Below are positions 19,522-28,349 of a stretch of DNA of 64,000 nucleotides, piece after piece. How positions within the stretch are numbered: the first letter of the stretch is position 1; the number at the start of each line of letters is the position of its first letter. Source of the DNA: Umboniibacter marinipuniceus (GTDB taxonomy: Bacteria; Pseudomonadota; Gammaproteobacteria; Pseudomonadales; DSM-25080); NCBI RefSeq assembly GCF_003688415.1, contig NZ_REFJ01000001.1, forward strand, positions 646,309 through 710,308, written 5' to 3'. A model generated the notes under the pieces. That model did no database searches. It worked only from the letters and a program-made list of their open reading frames with translations, and was not told the DNA's origin. Position numbers and translations under genes: made by a program.

Positions 19522-20121
19522 CTAGCTTGGATTGACGCTGGCGGCCACTCCACCGAATTCCATGCCGAACAGTGCGATAAAGGCAATATACAAGGCCGCG
19601 TAGCCAACAACGAAAACCTTTGTGGCGGTAATGCTATCGGACCACCAGAGAACCAATGAGCAAATAATAAACCCGGCGAAGATGGGTGCGGTGGGAGCCA
19701 TCTGCCCTATGAAAATTGGCATGAAGGCCAACGCCCAAGCCCAGAATAATGCTGAAATACCGAAGAACATACTTCGGAACTCCATGAAGGTGGCTTTGAG
19801 GTCAACCTTAGCGTCCTCGATGTCGGGAACCATGAGGGAGGTGCATAGATAAAGCAGAGTGGGGCCTATCAGTAGGTAGAGGTATATCAAGAAGTTAATT
19901 TGAGCTAATGACCGCATCCCGAGAATAGACCACCAAAGGAGGAGGTGTGCCATTAACTGAGACGCAACCAGCAAATAGAATGGCCAGAAGGGTTCTACCT
20001 TAATTGTCTTGCGTTTCTTTACAAACTCGCCGAATCCGCCAATGAGTCGAACTAGCCCCATACCATTGACTACGGCTGCTAAGGCAATAATAACTGGCCA
20101 GATTGCAGCAACATTATTCAT
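19522..20121 (-). CDS. Membrane protein, unknown function
   Basis: I do not recognise the family. The 199-residue product has about six hydrophobic helices. The first (IWPVIIALAAVVNGMGLVRLIGG) is followed by the basic stretch VKKRKTIK, then further helices around 47-70, 78-98, 115-135, 139-160 and 165-185. No catalytic motif is seen. It converges on the desaturase-family gene. A tandem repeat lies just upstream of its start. Confidence 0.7.
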   Translation of the reverse strand: MNNVAAIWPVIIALAAVVNGMGLVRLIGGFGEFVKKRKTIKVEPFWPFYLLVASQLMAHLLLWWSILGMRSLAQINFLIYLYLLIGPTLLYLCTSLMVPDIEDAKVDLKATFMEFRSMFFGISALFWAWALAFMPIFIGQMAPTAPIFAGFIICSLVLWWSDSITATKVFVVGYAALYIAFIALFGMEFGGVAASVNPS

Positions 20122-20559
20122 TAAGGATCTTCCCCCAAACGTTGGTTAATCTTGTGTCATTACTCTAAAAGATAAGCCTAGCGGTTTTTTTCACAACTTG
20201 CCGTCTTAGTGGGTTTACACAAGTTGCCGTCTTAGTGGGTTTTACACAAGTTGCCGTCCCCGCGGGTTTTACACAAGTTGCCGTCCCAGCTGGTCCTTCA
20301 GAACCTTCAAATTGGCACCACATTGCCTACTCGTTCGCGGAGTGGTTACTTCCCAACCATGAGCTTCAAGGGCTGTGTTTCGGGGCAAAGTCTGAGTTAC
20401 CCACAGGGTTATACGGTGATATCTGTTGGTAAGGATTGGGCTCGTTGTGCGATGAATTTGGGATGGTTGAATTCCATTCAATGACGGCTGAAAACATACA
20501 ATTTGCGGCTTTGATTGGGGGCTGATAGCGTTATCGAATCACAGGAAGGGACGATTATC
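20122..20559. other. Intergenic space with repeats, no clear gene
   Basis: After the divergent start of the membrane-protein gene comes the four-copy 27-bp repeat (20192-20293). The following 260 bases have only short frames without recognisable features. The promoter of the hydrolase gene must lie here. AGGAAGGGA is its ribosome-binding region. Confidence 0.45.
20192..20293. repeat. Four tandem copies of a 26-27-bp repeat
   Basis: Units begin at 20192, 20218, 20245 and 20272. Each starts CACAA(C/G)TTGCCGTC and continues to GGGTTTTA; the first unit is one base shorter and the last is cut at TGG. The units diverge slightly in the middle (TTAGT, CCCGC, CCAGC). Confidence 0.92.
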
Positions 20560-21555
20560 ATGGTGTTAGAGCTGGTAAGGGATTTGTTCACAGGGCTGTT
20601 ATCAAACAGTCTGCTAAGGGGCGTTGTCGTCACCGGTGTGGTGGTGTTTGAGGTAGGTACTGTTTACGCCCAACCAGAGGAACATAATCTGACTAACGTT
20701 GAGCCCAAAACTACTTACGCAGCGTTCACTGAACCGCTTTGGCCCGCGGAGATGCCACTGGCCTTAACGGCGGCGAATACGGAATACGAAGCCGATTGTT
20801 TTGGTGTGCAATGCGCCTATGAGGTCAGCGTGCCCACGCTCAGTTTCTACCCAGCCAAAGGCGAAAATACTGGCATCAGCCTAATCATCCTTCCCGGAGG
20901 GGGGTATACCGTGGAGGCTATTTATCACGAGGGGCATGAGGTAGCAGAATTTTTCAGCCGTCACGGTATTAATACAGCCGTTTTGAAATATCGTATCCCC
21001 AGCCCCACACACTCGCATACGCCCTGGGAAGTGCCACTAGCGGATGCACGCCAAGGGTTGCTTCGGCTCCATGAATTGGCGAGTGAGTATGAATTGAACC
21101 CGGATGCAATTGGAGTAATTGGGTTTTCAGCGGGAAGCCACCTAGCCACTTGGCTAAGCCTGGAAGAAAGTGAACAGTTGGCGCATAACCCCGATTTCGC
21201 TTTGCTCATTTACGGAGTGACGCAAATGAACGAGGAAAACACTCGCTGGCTAGAGGAGTCCCTATTTCATCGAAAAATGACGGCGGCGGAGGTTCGGGAA
21301 TTTAGCTTCTTAGATCGTGTTACGCCAAGCGCGCCGCCGAGTTTTCTCGTTCACGCCATGGACGATGATGTCTGTCACTACCATGAAAGTACTCGCTATT
21401 TATCGGCTTTGACCCAGCAAGGTGTTAAGGCCGAAATGCACCTGTTTCAACAGGGTGGCCATGGTTTCGGCTTGGGTCGCCAGGAAGACGGCAGCCATCA
21501 ATGGCCAGCGCTGGCGGTAGAGTGGTTACGGCAGTTTAGCCGCCCGATGGATTAG
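20560..21555 (+). CDS. Exported alpha/beta hydrolase (esterase-like)
   Basis: A 331-residue hydrolase from ATG 20560, chosen for the upstream AGGAAGGGA and for a signal peptide that ends near VYAQ. An oxyanion-region LPGGGYTVEA is followed by YHEGHEVAEFF; the nucleophile elbow is GFSAGSHLA; the acid lies in AMDDDVCHYH; and the catalytic His is in GGHGFGLG. This is the layout of BD-FAE/acetyl-xylan-esterase-like proteins, which remove acyl groups from sugars. The substrate is not certain. It is a single gene, with rsgA following after an 11-bp repeat array. Confidence 0.85.
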   Translation: MVLELVRDLFTGLLSNSLLRGVVVTGVVVFEVGTVYAQPEEHNLTNVEPKTTYAAFTEPLWPAEMPLALTAANTEYEADCFGVQCAYEVSVPTLSFYPAKGENTGISLIILPGGGYTVEAIYHEGHEVAEFFSRHGINTAVLKYRIPSPTHSHTPWEVPLADARQGLLRLHELASEYELNPDAIGVIGFSAGSHLATWLSLEESEQLAHNPDFALLIYGVTQMNEENTRWLEESLFHRKMTAAEVREFSFLDRVTPSAPPSFLVHAMDDDVCHYHESTRYLSALTQQGVKAEMHLFQQGGHGFGLGRQEDGSHQWPALAVEWLRQFSRPMD

Positions 21556-21633
21556 CTTGCCCTGTTGCCACCCCTAGCAATGCTACCCTAATGGGTAGCT
21601 ATTCTTGCGGCTTCGTGCGTCTTCAGCCATTAT

Positions 21634-21699
21634 CAACGGAGCGTCAACGGAGCGTCAATAGAGCGTCAATAGAGCGTCAGCAGAGCGTCAACGGAGCGT
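21634..21699. repeat. Six tandem copies of an 11-bp repeat before rsgA
   Basis: Units CAACGGAGCGT, with variants CAATAGAGCGT and CAGCAGAGCGT, begin at 21634 and every 11 bases after that. The array ends 18 bases before the rsgA start, so it falls in the 5' leader or promoter, and each unit carries GGAG or AGAG, which resemble ribosome-binding sites. Confidence 0.95.
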
Positions 21700-21717
21700 T
21701 TTGTTGCGTTGTCTGAC

Positions 21718-22785
21718 ATGAGTAGTAGCACTTCGCTAGGAACAGCAATGGATTTTCATCTATTAAACGAATTAGGTATGCGTCCCTTCTTTCAGCAACA
21801 GCTTTCGCTAGATGAGTTGGAGAATTGTACGTTGGGCCGAGTCGTTGCGCACCATAAGTCAGAAGTAGCGGTGCTCGATGGCACTGAATCAGCTCGATTT
21901 AACCTGCCGCAGAATTTTGAACAAGTCTGTGTGGGAGACTGGGTGTTGATATCAGGCGAGCGACTGGTCCGCACACTTGAGCGGCAGTCTTTGTTTCAAC
22001 GCAAAGCCGCCGGCACTGCACAGGAACGTCAGCTTATTGCTGCGAATGTCGATAGCGTCTTTATTGTTAGCTCGCTTAACGAAGATTTTAGTCTTAATCG
22101 TATTGAGCGATATCTCGTGTTAGCGAAGGAAGCAGGTGTTGAACCCGTTGTGGTGCTGACGAAAAAAGATACTCACGATGACCCAGAAAGTGAAAAGGAC
22201 CGAGTTCAGCAGCTAGATCCGCTATTAGAAGTACATTGTATTAACGCCCTAGCGCAGGATGAAGTGTTGGTGTTAAAGGAGCACTGCAGGAAAGGGCGGA
22301 CCGTTGCCTTTCTGGGTTCCTCTGGGGTTGGCAAGTCCACGTTGGTAAATAGCTTAGTGGGTGAGCAAACCATGCAAACTGCTGCCATCCGAGAAACCGA
22401 TGGCAAGGGACGTCACACCACCACGCATCGAGCGCTTAAACGGATTCCTGGTGGCGGACTCCTAATGGACACTCCAGGAATGAGAGAGCTACAGCTAAGT
22501 GACGTTAAAGAGGGTATCCAGCTCACCTTTGCCGAGATTGAAGCCATAGCAGCGAACTGTCGGTTTGGTGACTGCCAACATGAAAAGGAGCCAGGCTGCG
22601 CGGTCTTAAAAGCGGTAGATAATGATGAGATATCACCACGAAGGCTGGACAACTATAAAAAACTTCGGCGCGAAGAGGCGCACAATAGCGCTACCCTAGC
22701 GCAACGCAGGGCGAAGGATCGAGCCTTCACAAAAATGGTGAACTCGGTGCAAGAACAGTCGCGAAACGCGAAAAAATTTAAGTGA
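21718..22785 (+). CDS. rsgA: Ribosome small-subunit-dependent GTPase RsgA
   Basis: A circularly permuted GTPase that acts in late 30S ribosome maturation. The N-terminal OB fold occupies about 30-95. The GTPase motifs come in permuted order: TKKD (G4), then GSSGVGKSTLVN (G1), the G2 region around the Thr-rich GRHTTTHR, and DTPGMRE (G3). The C-terminal zinc knuckle is CRFGDCQHEKEPGC. At 355 residues it is slightly longer than the E. coli protein. ATG 21718 is preferred; ATG 21748 is a possible alternative. A strong bidirectional terminator follows. Confidence 0.93.
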   Translation: MSSSTSLGTAMDFHLLNELGMRPFFQQQLSLDELENCTLGRVVAHHKSEVAVLDGTESARFNLPQNFEQVCVGDWVLISGERLVRTLERQSLFQRKAAGTAQERQLIAANVDSVFIVSSLNEDFSLNRIERYLVLAKEAGVEPVVVLTKKDTHDDPESEKDRVQQLDPLLEVHCINALAQDEVLVLKEHCRKGRTVAFLGSSGVGKSTLVNSLVGEQTMQTAAIRETDGKGRHTTTHRALKRIPGGGLLMDTPGMRELQLSDVKEGIQLTFAEIEAIAANCRFGDCQHEKEPGCAVLKAVDNDEISPRRLDNYKKLRREEAHNSATLAQRRAKDRAFTKMVNSVQEQSRNAKKFK

Positions 22786-22791
22786 TAAAAA

Positions 22792-22820
22792 AACGCGCGC
22801 CCTAAGGCGCGCGTTTTCGT
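22792..22820. terminator. Bidirectional terminator between rsgA and PKD gene
   Basis: A GC-rich 10-bp perfect stem (AACGCGCGCC 22792-22801, GGCGCGCGTT 22806-22815) has a CTAA loop. It is flanked by A's on the left and T's on the right, so it can serve both convergent genes. Confidence 0.9.
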
Positions 22821-22835
22821 TTTGGATTTACGCTT

Positions 22836-25800
22836 CTAGTTAATCTCGGTAAAGCCAGGGTAGAGCGAATCAATTGGCGTATCGTCCGGCACATCACTAA
22901 TGACAATTGCCCCCGTTCCTAAGTTATAGGCATAGGTTTGGTCATCCAGCGAGCGGCCGTTCGAGGCAAAGCCAACCAAGTCGCCATTCGCATCTTCAGC
23001 GATAAAGCCAACCATAGAACGGTTTGGAACCGTTGCTACTTCAGCAACACTATTAGTCGACTCGTTGTAGCGCATTAGCTTACCGCCCTCTGTGCCAAAG
23101 TACATATTACCGTCGCTTGCTGCAATGAGTGCTGTGGAAGGTAGATCAGTTAAACCTGCGACAGAACCAGAGATAGTTGGCATCGCACAGTTATTACTGA
23201 GGCGTTGAATGGTGCCTTGGTTAGCGGCACCGTCGGCACGCGTAGCGAAGAATCCATCACCTCCAGCCGTTGGGAAGGTCACCGCATAAACGGGATCATT
23301 GGCTGCTGAAGAAGCCAATACCAGAGAGCCATCGGTGTTAGAGCTAAGATCTCGGCAGTAGAGTGTGTCGTCTACAAAGAACCATAGGTTATTGTTGTCC
23401 AAGCGAAGCTCAGTATCGGGCGCTTCATGATTCAGTGCCGAATAGGAGGTAATGAAGGTCGATGTCATGGAGTTAGGATCCAACTCATAGAGATCGGTGG
23501 TTATCGTAGTAACACCTGTTTGATCGCTGGACAGTAGATAGATCGAACCGCTAGCGGTTTCGGCCATCGAGAGTCCAGGCTTAGCTCGACGGCTAATGAG
23601 GCTATTCTCAGTATCGCCAGTGGTGGAATCGTAGCGAATAATGCGCGCGGTGACAGCACCTGAACCAGGGCCATCTGAATGCTCGCGAACTGGGAAGAAA
23701 TAGTCACCCGCAGCGCTCTTAAGTATCCGCCCATAGGGTAGTGCACCACGAGGGTATCCCATAGGGATTGTTAAGGTGTTGGAGGTTTCTCGGTCGTAGG
23801 TGATGATATTCCCGTTGCCATTGAGCCCTTCGTCAATGCTAAAGGTCACAATGTAGCGGTCATTGATGGCATCATTGACCGAATTCACAACCGCAGGGTC
23901 TCCGAAGAAGTAGTAACCTAAATCTGGCCCCCCGGTAACGAGCGGACGGATACTGAAGTTGGGTTTCGTCATCTCGCTAAGTGTGGGTGCTTTCAAGAAG
24001 CTGGTTGCGGTACTAAAGATAAAGTTCTTTGCGAGCGAGTCTGAAATTGTTAAGTACGCACTAGAGCGAGTTGTGGAAACCGCTAGGCCTTTAAATTCAT
24101 TGCCAGCCAACGAGCCGAATGTTGCCGCTTGAGATGGCTTAACAGCGCTGGTATTACTGGCAAAGAGAGCGGGGTCATAATTAGACCCAGCTCCGTTACA
24201 CAGTAGGAATACCTCGGGGCTTTCCCATAGGAAAGTTCCAATTGGGTTTTTACAGTCTAGTAATCTGAAACCGTTAGCGCCATTTGGGGCGTTTTGAACA
24301 AGTCCTGGTTGAACATCGACAATGACTTGCGTATCACGCTCTACGTACATCTTTCGCCCGGCGACTTCAATCGTATTGCCAAACTCCTCAATGTTCCAAG
24401 ATTTAGTCAGATCCTGTGGGTCGCTTGGAACAATCTTGAGCACATGGCGTTTTTCAGAGCGTGAAAAGGTGTTACCCACAATCAACGCTATTTGATCGCC
24501 ATTCCAGTAGAGATCAGTAGACGGCGCATTGGTATAACCTGGGAAGTTGGCTGACGCCAAACCAAAGTCGGCAATCACGGTGACTTTTTGGTAGTCGGCG
24601 CTAGCCGAGTCGAAATTAACATGAAGTAAGACTCCCACATTGGTCTTTCCGCCTCGAGTACTATAGAGGTACGCTGACTTACCGTCTGGGTGGAACAGCA
24701 GTCGCGAGCCAATCTCTCTGACCTTGTAACCTTCGTGCATAATGTAGGGCAGGGTCATGAAGCGGGTAGCGGTCTGAGTTGAAGGTTCGAATTCGATAAT
24801 ATTCCCCACATCATTCTCGCCACCTAACGACAGCGTGAGATAGGCTTTGTTGGTGATGGGGTGCACGGTCCAACCTTGGAGTGGATCGGTGAGTGCCGCA
24901 ACCGGCAAGCCATGAAAACTCATGATTTCCGTTGGTTGGGTTAGGTTACTTTCAGGAACGCTAATAAGTGATCCCACGCCACTGTCACCCCCACGAGAAC
25001 TTAGCATCATCAGATTGTGTGTGCCGGGAGTAGGGATTGCAGCGCCTTTTACCGGGTCCTTCACCTCTACAAAACGTGAAACCGTGGAGCTTTGGTTAAC
25101 ACCATCCGAAACGGATAACGCGATTAAATACTGACCGGCTTTGGTAGGCGTAAAGGATGGCTGGGCGGTAGTTGGATCAATTAGGGCCTCGCCATTACTA
25201 AACAGCAGTGTCCAATTATAGCTTAGCGCTTCACCCTCTGGGTCTGAACTCTGACTGCCATCAAATTGATAGCTTTGACCAGTAGTACCGTCCGGTGTTA
25301 CAGCTATGATGGCCGTTGGCTCTAGGTTCTTTTTGTCATCGTGAATAACCACAACATCAGGGAAGCTGGTGCTCTTTCCATCGCTGACCACCAGTTGGAT
25401 AACGAAGTCACCTTCTACGTCTGGTGTGAAATCAGGGTAAGGTGTCTGCGGATTATTGAGCACTGCTGTACTCCCTGAAGGTCGACTCAACATAGACCAG
25501 CTGTAAAACAGCGAGTCGCCATCGGCATCGGACGAAGCTGTGCCATCCAGAATAAACTGGTCGCCTAGGAGGGTTGTAGAGTCTCTACCGGCGTTGGCCA
25601 CCGGGAGGGTATTGGTGGCTGGGTCACGGATGACAATAATGTCAAAATCACTTTGTCCTGATTCATCGCTAACTTTGAGTTGAATCACAAAGTCTCCTGC
25701 TAGATCGGGGACTATGCCGGCCACAGCAGAGCGTTCATTGCTAATCACAGCACCGCTACCTGCCGGGCTTGAGATCAACGACCACATAAAGTTCAGCGTT

Positions 25801-27392
25801 TGATTTTCAGGATCACTGGACAGTGAACCGTCAAGTGTTACCGCGGTGCCGGTGGCTGCCGATTGGTCAGGGCCAGCCGAAGCGACAGGTGGTAAGTCAC
25901 CGTCACTCATAATCACTGTGGCCGGAGCGCTGTCGAGGAGACCATCGTTGACAACGAGTTGGAAGACATAATCGCCAGCCGCGTCAGGCGTAAATGACGG
26001 AGAGACGATATCCGCATCGGAGAGCTGAACAGAGCTCCCACTAGGCAGCGATAGAATGGTCCATTGATAGCTTAGTTGCGCACCTTCTGCATCGGAAGAT
26101 GCCGAGCCATCTAAGTTATATAAGCTACCGGTAGCAACACTTTTAGATTTGCCTGCATTCGCGACAGGGGCAGTGTTATTAGTGGATACGGTAATTGAGG
26201 TTGGGACGCTATTAGCGGTGCCATCACTGGCAACCAACTGAATGACATAATCGCCAGATAGATCGGGTGTGAAGGTGGGGTGAACAGTGTGAATGTCACT
26301 GAGTACGGCACTTGAATTGCGAGGCTTCGAGGTAAATGACCATTGAAAGCTCAGCGGATCGCCGTTCGGATCTGAAGAGGCCGATCCGTCTAAATGAACA
26401 ATTTGACCTATGGTGCCAGTGAGGTCTCTGCCCGCATTAGCTACGGGAGCTTGGTTGCCCGAGTGAAGTGCGATATTACTCTGGCGACTATCAGCGGTGC
26501 CGTCATTAACCACCAAGCCGATGACGTACGGACCTGTGATATCCGGGGTAATCGAGGCTCGGCCTTGATCGGCATTGGCCAGTACAGCGGAACTGCCACT
26601 TGGAGCGCTCACAATGTGCCACTTAAAGCTCAGTGGATCACCATTCGCATCGGAAGAGGCCGAGCCATCCAGAATAACGGCTTGTCCGACTACGTAAGAT
26701 TGATCGATGCCCGCATTGGCAATCGGCGCAACATTCGCAGTTGAAACCACAACCTCATCGCTGTTGCTGTCTAAGAAGCCATCTGAGACCACTAGTTCAA
26801 TTACATAATCGCCTTCTACATCGGGCGTTAACATTGGATAGGGAGAGTCTGAACGAGAGAGTGTGGCACTGCTTCCGGATGGTGCACTGGCAATTGTCCA
26901 ACTAAAACTGAGCGCATCGCCGTCCACATCAAAACTACTGGCGCCGTTCAGGGCGGCTGGCTGACCTACCGCGACCGATCGATCGGGTCCGGCTAAGGCA
27001 ACGGGCATGGTGTCGGTGTCGGAAATGGTGACCTGACTTGGCGCACTGTCCTGTTCGCCATCGTTGACCACCAATTCAATCACGTAATCGCCAACGGCAT
27101 CGAGGTAGATACTCGGAAAAACACTGTTTTCATCGCTAAGCACTGAGCTGCTAGAAGAGGGTTGGCTGACAACCGTCCACTGGTAAGTTAGGGAGTCACC
27201 ATCGGGGTCATATGAGCCGCTACCATTCAACGTTGCCGTAGCACCGCGTTGCAAAAGGATTGATTGTCCCGCATCGGCTACCGGTACCCCAACGGGAGGC
27301 GTAATTCCGCCGCCTGGGTTGTCCGGCTGGTTTGGTGAATCATTACTACAAGCGGCTAGCAGCAACGCTAAACTAATGGCGAGTATACGCAT
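22836..27392 (-). CDS. Large PKD-repeat lipoprotein with propeller-like C-terminal half
   Basis: A 1518-residue surface or periplasmic lipoprotein. The signal ends in the lipobox LLLAAC. Eight PKD/REJ-type beta domains follow, up to about residue 735; each opens with a variant of PVANAG and includes LDGSASSD-PDGDPLSF and a GDYVIQLVVSDG ending. The second half (about 740-1518) contains scattered GG-x(3)-G-x-(L/I)-I motifs, such as SRGGDSGVGSLI, SLGGENDVGNII and TRGGKTNVGVLL, spaced as in beta-propeller or GloVer-type tandem repeats. It probably binds carbohydrate or cell-surface material. Partners are unknown. Confidence 0.85.
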   Translation of the reverse strand: MRILAISLALLLAACSNDSPNQPDNPGGGITPPVGVPVADAGQSILLQRGATATLNGSGSYDPDGDSLTYQWTVVSQPSSSSSVLSDENSVFPSIYLDAVGDYVIELVVNDGEQDSAPSQVTISDTDTMPVALAGPDRSVAVGQPAALNGASSFDVDGDALSFSWTIASAPSGSSATLSRSDSPYPMLTPDVEGDYVIELVVSDGFLDSNSDEVVVSTANVAPIANAGIDQSYVVGQAVILDGSASSDANGDPLSFKWHIVSAPSGSSAVLANADQGRASITPDITGPYVIGLVVNDGTADSRQSNIALHSGNQAPVANAGRDLTGTIGQIVHLDGSASSDPNGDPLSFQWSFTSKPRNSSAVLSDIHTVHPTFTPDLSGDYVIQLVASDGTANSVPTSITVSTNNTAPVANAGKSKSVATGSLYNLDGSASSDAEGAQLSYQWTILSLPSGSSVQLSDADIVSPSFTPDAAGDYVFQLVVNDGLLDSAPATVIMSDGDLPPVASAGPDQSAATGTAVTLDGSLSSDPENQTLNFMWSLISSPAGSGAVISNERSAVAGIVPDLAGDFVIQLKVSDESGQSDFDIIVIRDPATNTLPVANAGRDSTTLLGDQFILDGTASSDADGDSLFYSWSMLSRPSGSTAVLNNPQTPYPDFTPDVEGDFVIQLVVSDGKSTSFPDVVVIHDDKKNLEPTAIIAVTPDGTTGQSYQFDGSQSSDPEGEALSYNWTLLFSNGEALIDPTTAQPSFTPTKAGQYLIALSVSDGVNQSSTVSRFVEVKDPVKGAAIPTPGTHNLMMLSSRGGDSGVGSLISVPESNLTQPTEIMSFHGLPVAALTDPLQGWTVHPITNKAYLTLSLGGENDVGNIIEFEPSTQTATRFMTLPYIMHEGYKVREIGSRLLFHPDGKSAYLYSTRGGKTNVGVLLHVNFDSASADYQKVTVIADFGLASANFPGYTNAPSTDLYWNGDQIALIVGNTFSRSEKRHVLKIVPSDPQDLTKSWNIEEFGNTIEVAGRKMYVERDTQVIVDVQPGLVQNAPNGANGFRLLDCKNPIGTFLWESPEVFLLCNGAGSNYDPALFASNTSAVKPSQAATFGSLAGNEFKGLAVSTTRSSAYLTISDSLAKNFIFSTATSFLKAPTLSEMTKPNFSIRPLVTGGPDLGYYFFGDPAVVNSVNDAINDRYIVTFSIDEGLNGNGNIITYDRETSNTLTIPMGYPRGALPYGRILKSAAGDYFFPVREHSDGPGSGAVTARIIRYDSTTGDTENSLISRRAKPGLSMAETASGSIYLLSSDQTGVTTITTDLYELDPNSMTSTFITSYSALNHEAPDTELRLDNNNLWFFVDDTLYCRDLSSNTDGSLVLASSAANDPVYAVTFPTAGGDGFFATRADGAANQGTIQRLSNNCAMPTISGSVAGLTDLPSTALIAASDGNMYFGTEGGKLMRYNESTNSVAEVATVPNRSMVGFIAEDANGDLVGFASNGRSLDDQTYAYNLGTGAIVISDVPDDTPIDSLYPGFTEIN

Positions 27393-27683
27393 GTTCGAAT
27401 CCTTCGATAGTTGGCGGGGTTTTAATTGTTGGTTAAAGAATAGTCTAGCGCAATATTCTTACTTGAAATAGTTGTTTTGTTAACTGCCTCTCAATTCATT
27501 CTCGCCGCCTGTGGTATGTGTTTTTTTTAGAAGCCTGTTCGAAGGTTACCCCAGCTTAGAAATACAAGTTTCTATTGCTGAGTTGATTGCCTTACTGCAA
27601 AATGGACTAAACAACAATTAATAAAAAACGGTCTATTCCTGCGAAGAAATTCTAGCACCCACACCTAATTCAAGGACGAATCA

Positions 27684-28349
27684 ATGCAACTTAATTCTGC
27701 TGCGCGGCTGCGTATGTACGTCATCTTATTATCAGCGCTGCTGACGGCCTGTGCCGCAAATGTCACCTCGGTTGATGATGCTCAACCCACGGAGGCCCGC
27801 GATGATATGGGCTATCTTGTGCTTGGTATTGATGAGCGAAGTCGCTTTCGTTCCATCTTAATGCATGGCGAAGACACTGTTCGTATCACGGCCGACAGCT
27901 TAATCGAAGGCTCCAATTTTATCGTCTATCCCTTGGAGGCAGGCAACTATAATTTTGACTCCTTCTACCTGAGTTCATCCTTCAAGGTGCGTTTAGATAG
28001 CGAGAACTGGCAAGTCAAAATTGAGCCCAATAAACTCACCTATGTAGGCCATATTAATGTCTCGATGCTCGGTTTGTTTTCCGGTGCAGCCATTCAATTA
28101 AACAATCGCTCATCGGAAGCGCTGGCATTTCTCTCTTCCAATTATCCGAAATTGCTCAGTCAGTTTGAAGTGGCCTACGGTGGTCCCGGAGATGATCCCT
28201 ATATGAGCTATGTGGCCACGCTAAGCAATGCCACCCCCATCAGCAACCAAACAGAGCAAGCAGAGCAAGCAGAGCAAGCAGAGCAAGCAGAGCAAGCAGA
28301 GCAAGCAGAGCAAGCAGAGCAAATAGAGCAAGCAGAGGTGTCGCAATGA
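27684..28349 (+). CDS. Lipoprotein with C-terminal EQA repeat tail
   Basis: A 221-residue lipoprotein (lipobox LLTAC) that I do not assign to a family. The mature part is about 165 residues of mixed beta character, possibly a DUF2846-like small domain, for example FIVYPLEAGNYNFDSFYL. It ends in nine EQA or EQI triplets from the 9-bp DNA repeat, giving a flexible acidic tail. Its stop overlaps the start of the S9 peptidase gene by four bases (ATGA), so the two are translationally coupled and probably act together at the envelope. Confidence 0.8.
   Translation: MQLNSAARLRMYVILLSALLTACAANVTSVDDAQPTEARDDMGYLVLGIDERSRFRSILMHGEDTVRITADSLIEGSNFIVYPLEAGNYNFDSFYLSSSFKVRLDSENWQVKIEPNKLTYVGHINVSMLGLFSGAAIQLNNRSSEALAFLSSNYPKLLSQFEVAYGGPGDDPYMSYVATLSNATPISNQTEQAEQAEQAEQAEQAEQAEQAEQIEQAEVSQ
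28254..28334 (+). repeat. Nine copies of a 9-bp in-frame repeat
   Basis: GAGCAAGCA is repeated from 28254, with the eighth unit changed to GAGCAAATA. The unit length is a multiple of three, so copy-number change lengthens or shortens the EQA tail without a frameshift. Confidence 0.97.

Noticed and set aside
20192..20293. Possible CRISPR array in the 27-bp repeats
   Set aside because: The units abut each other and differ inside the unit; there are no spacers.
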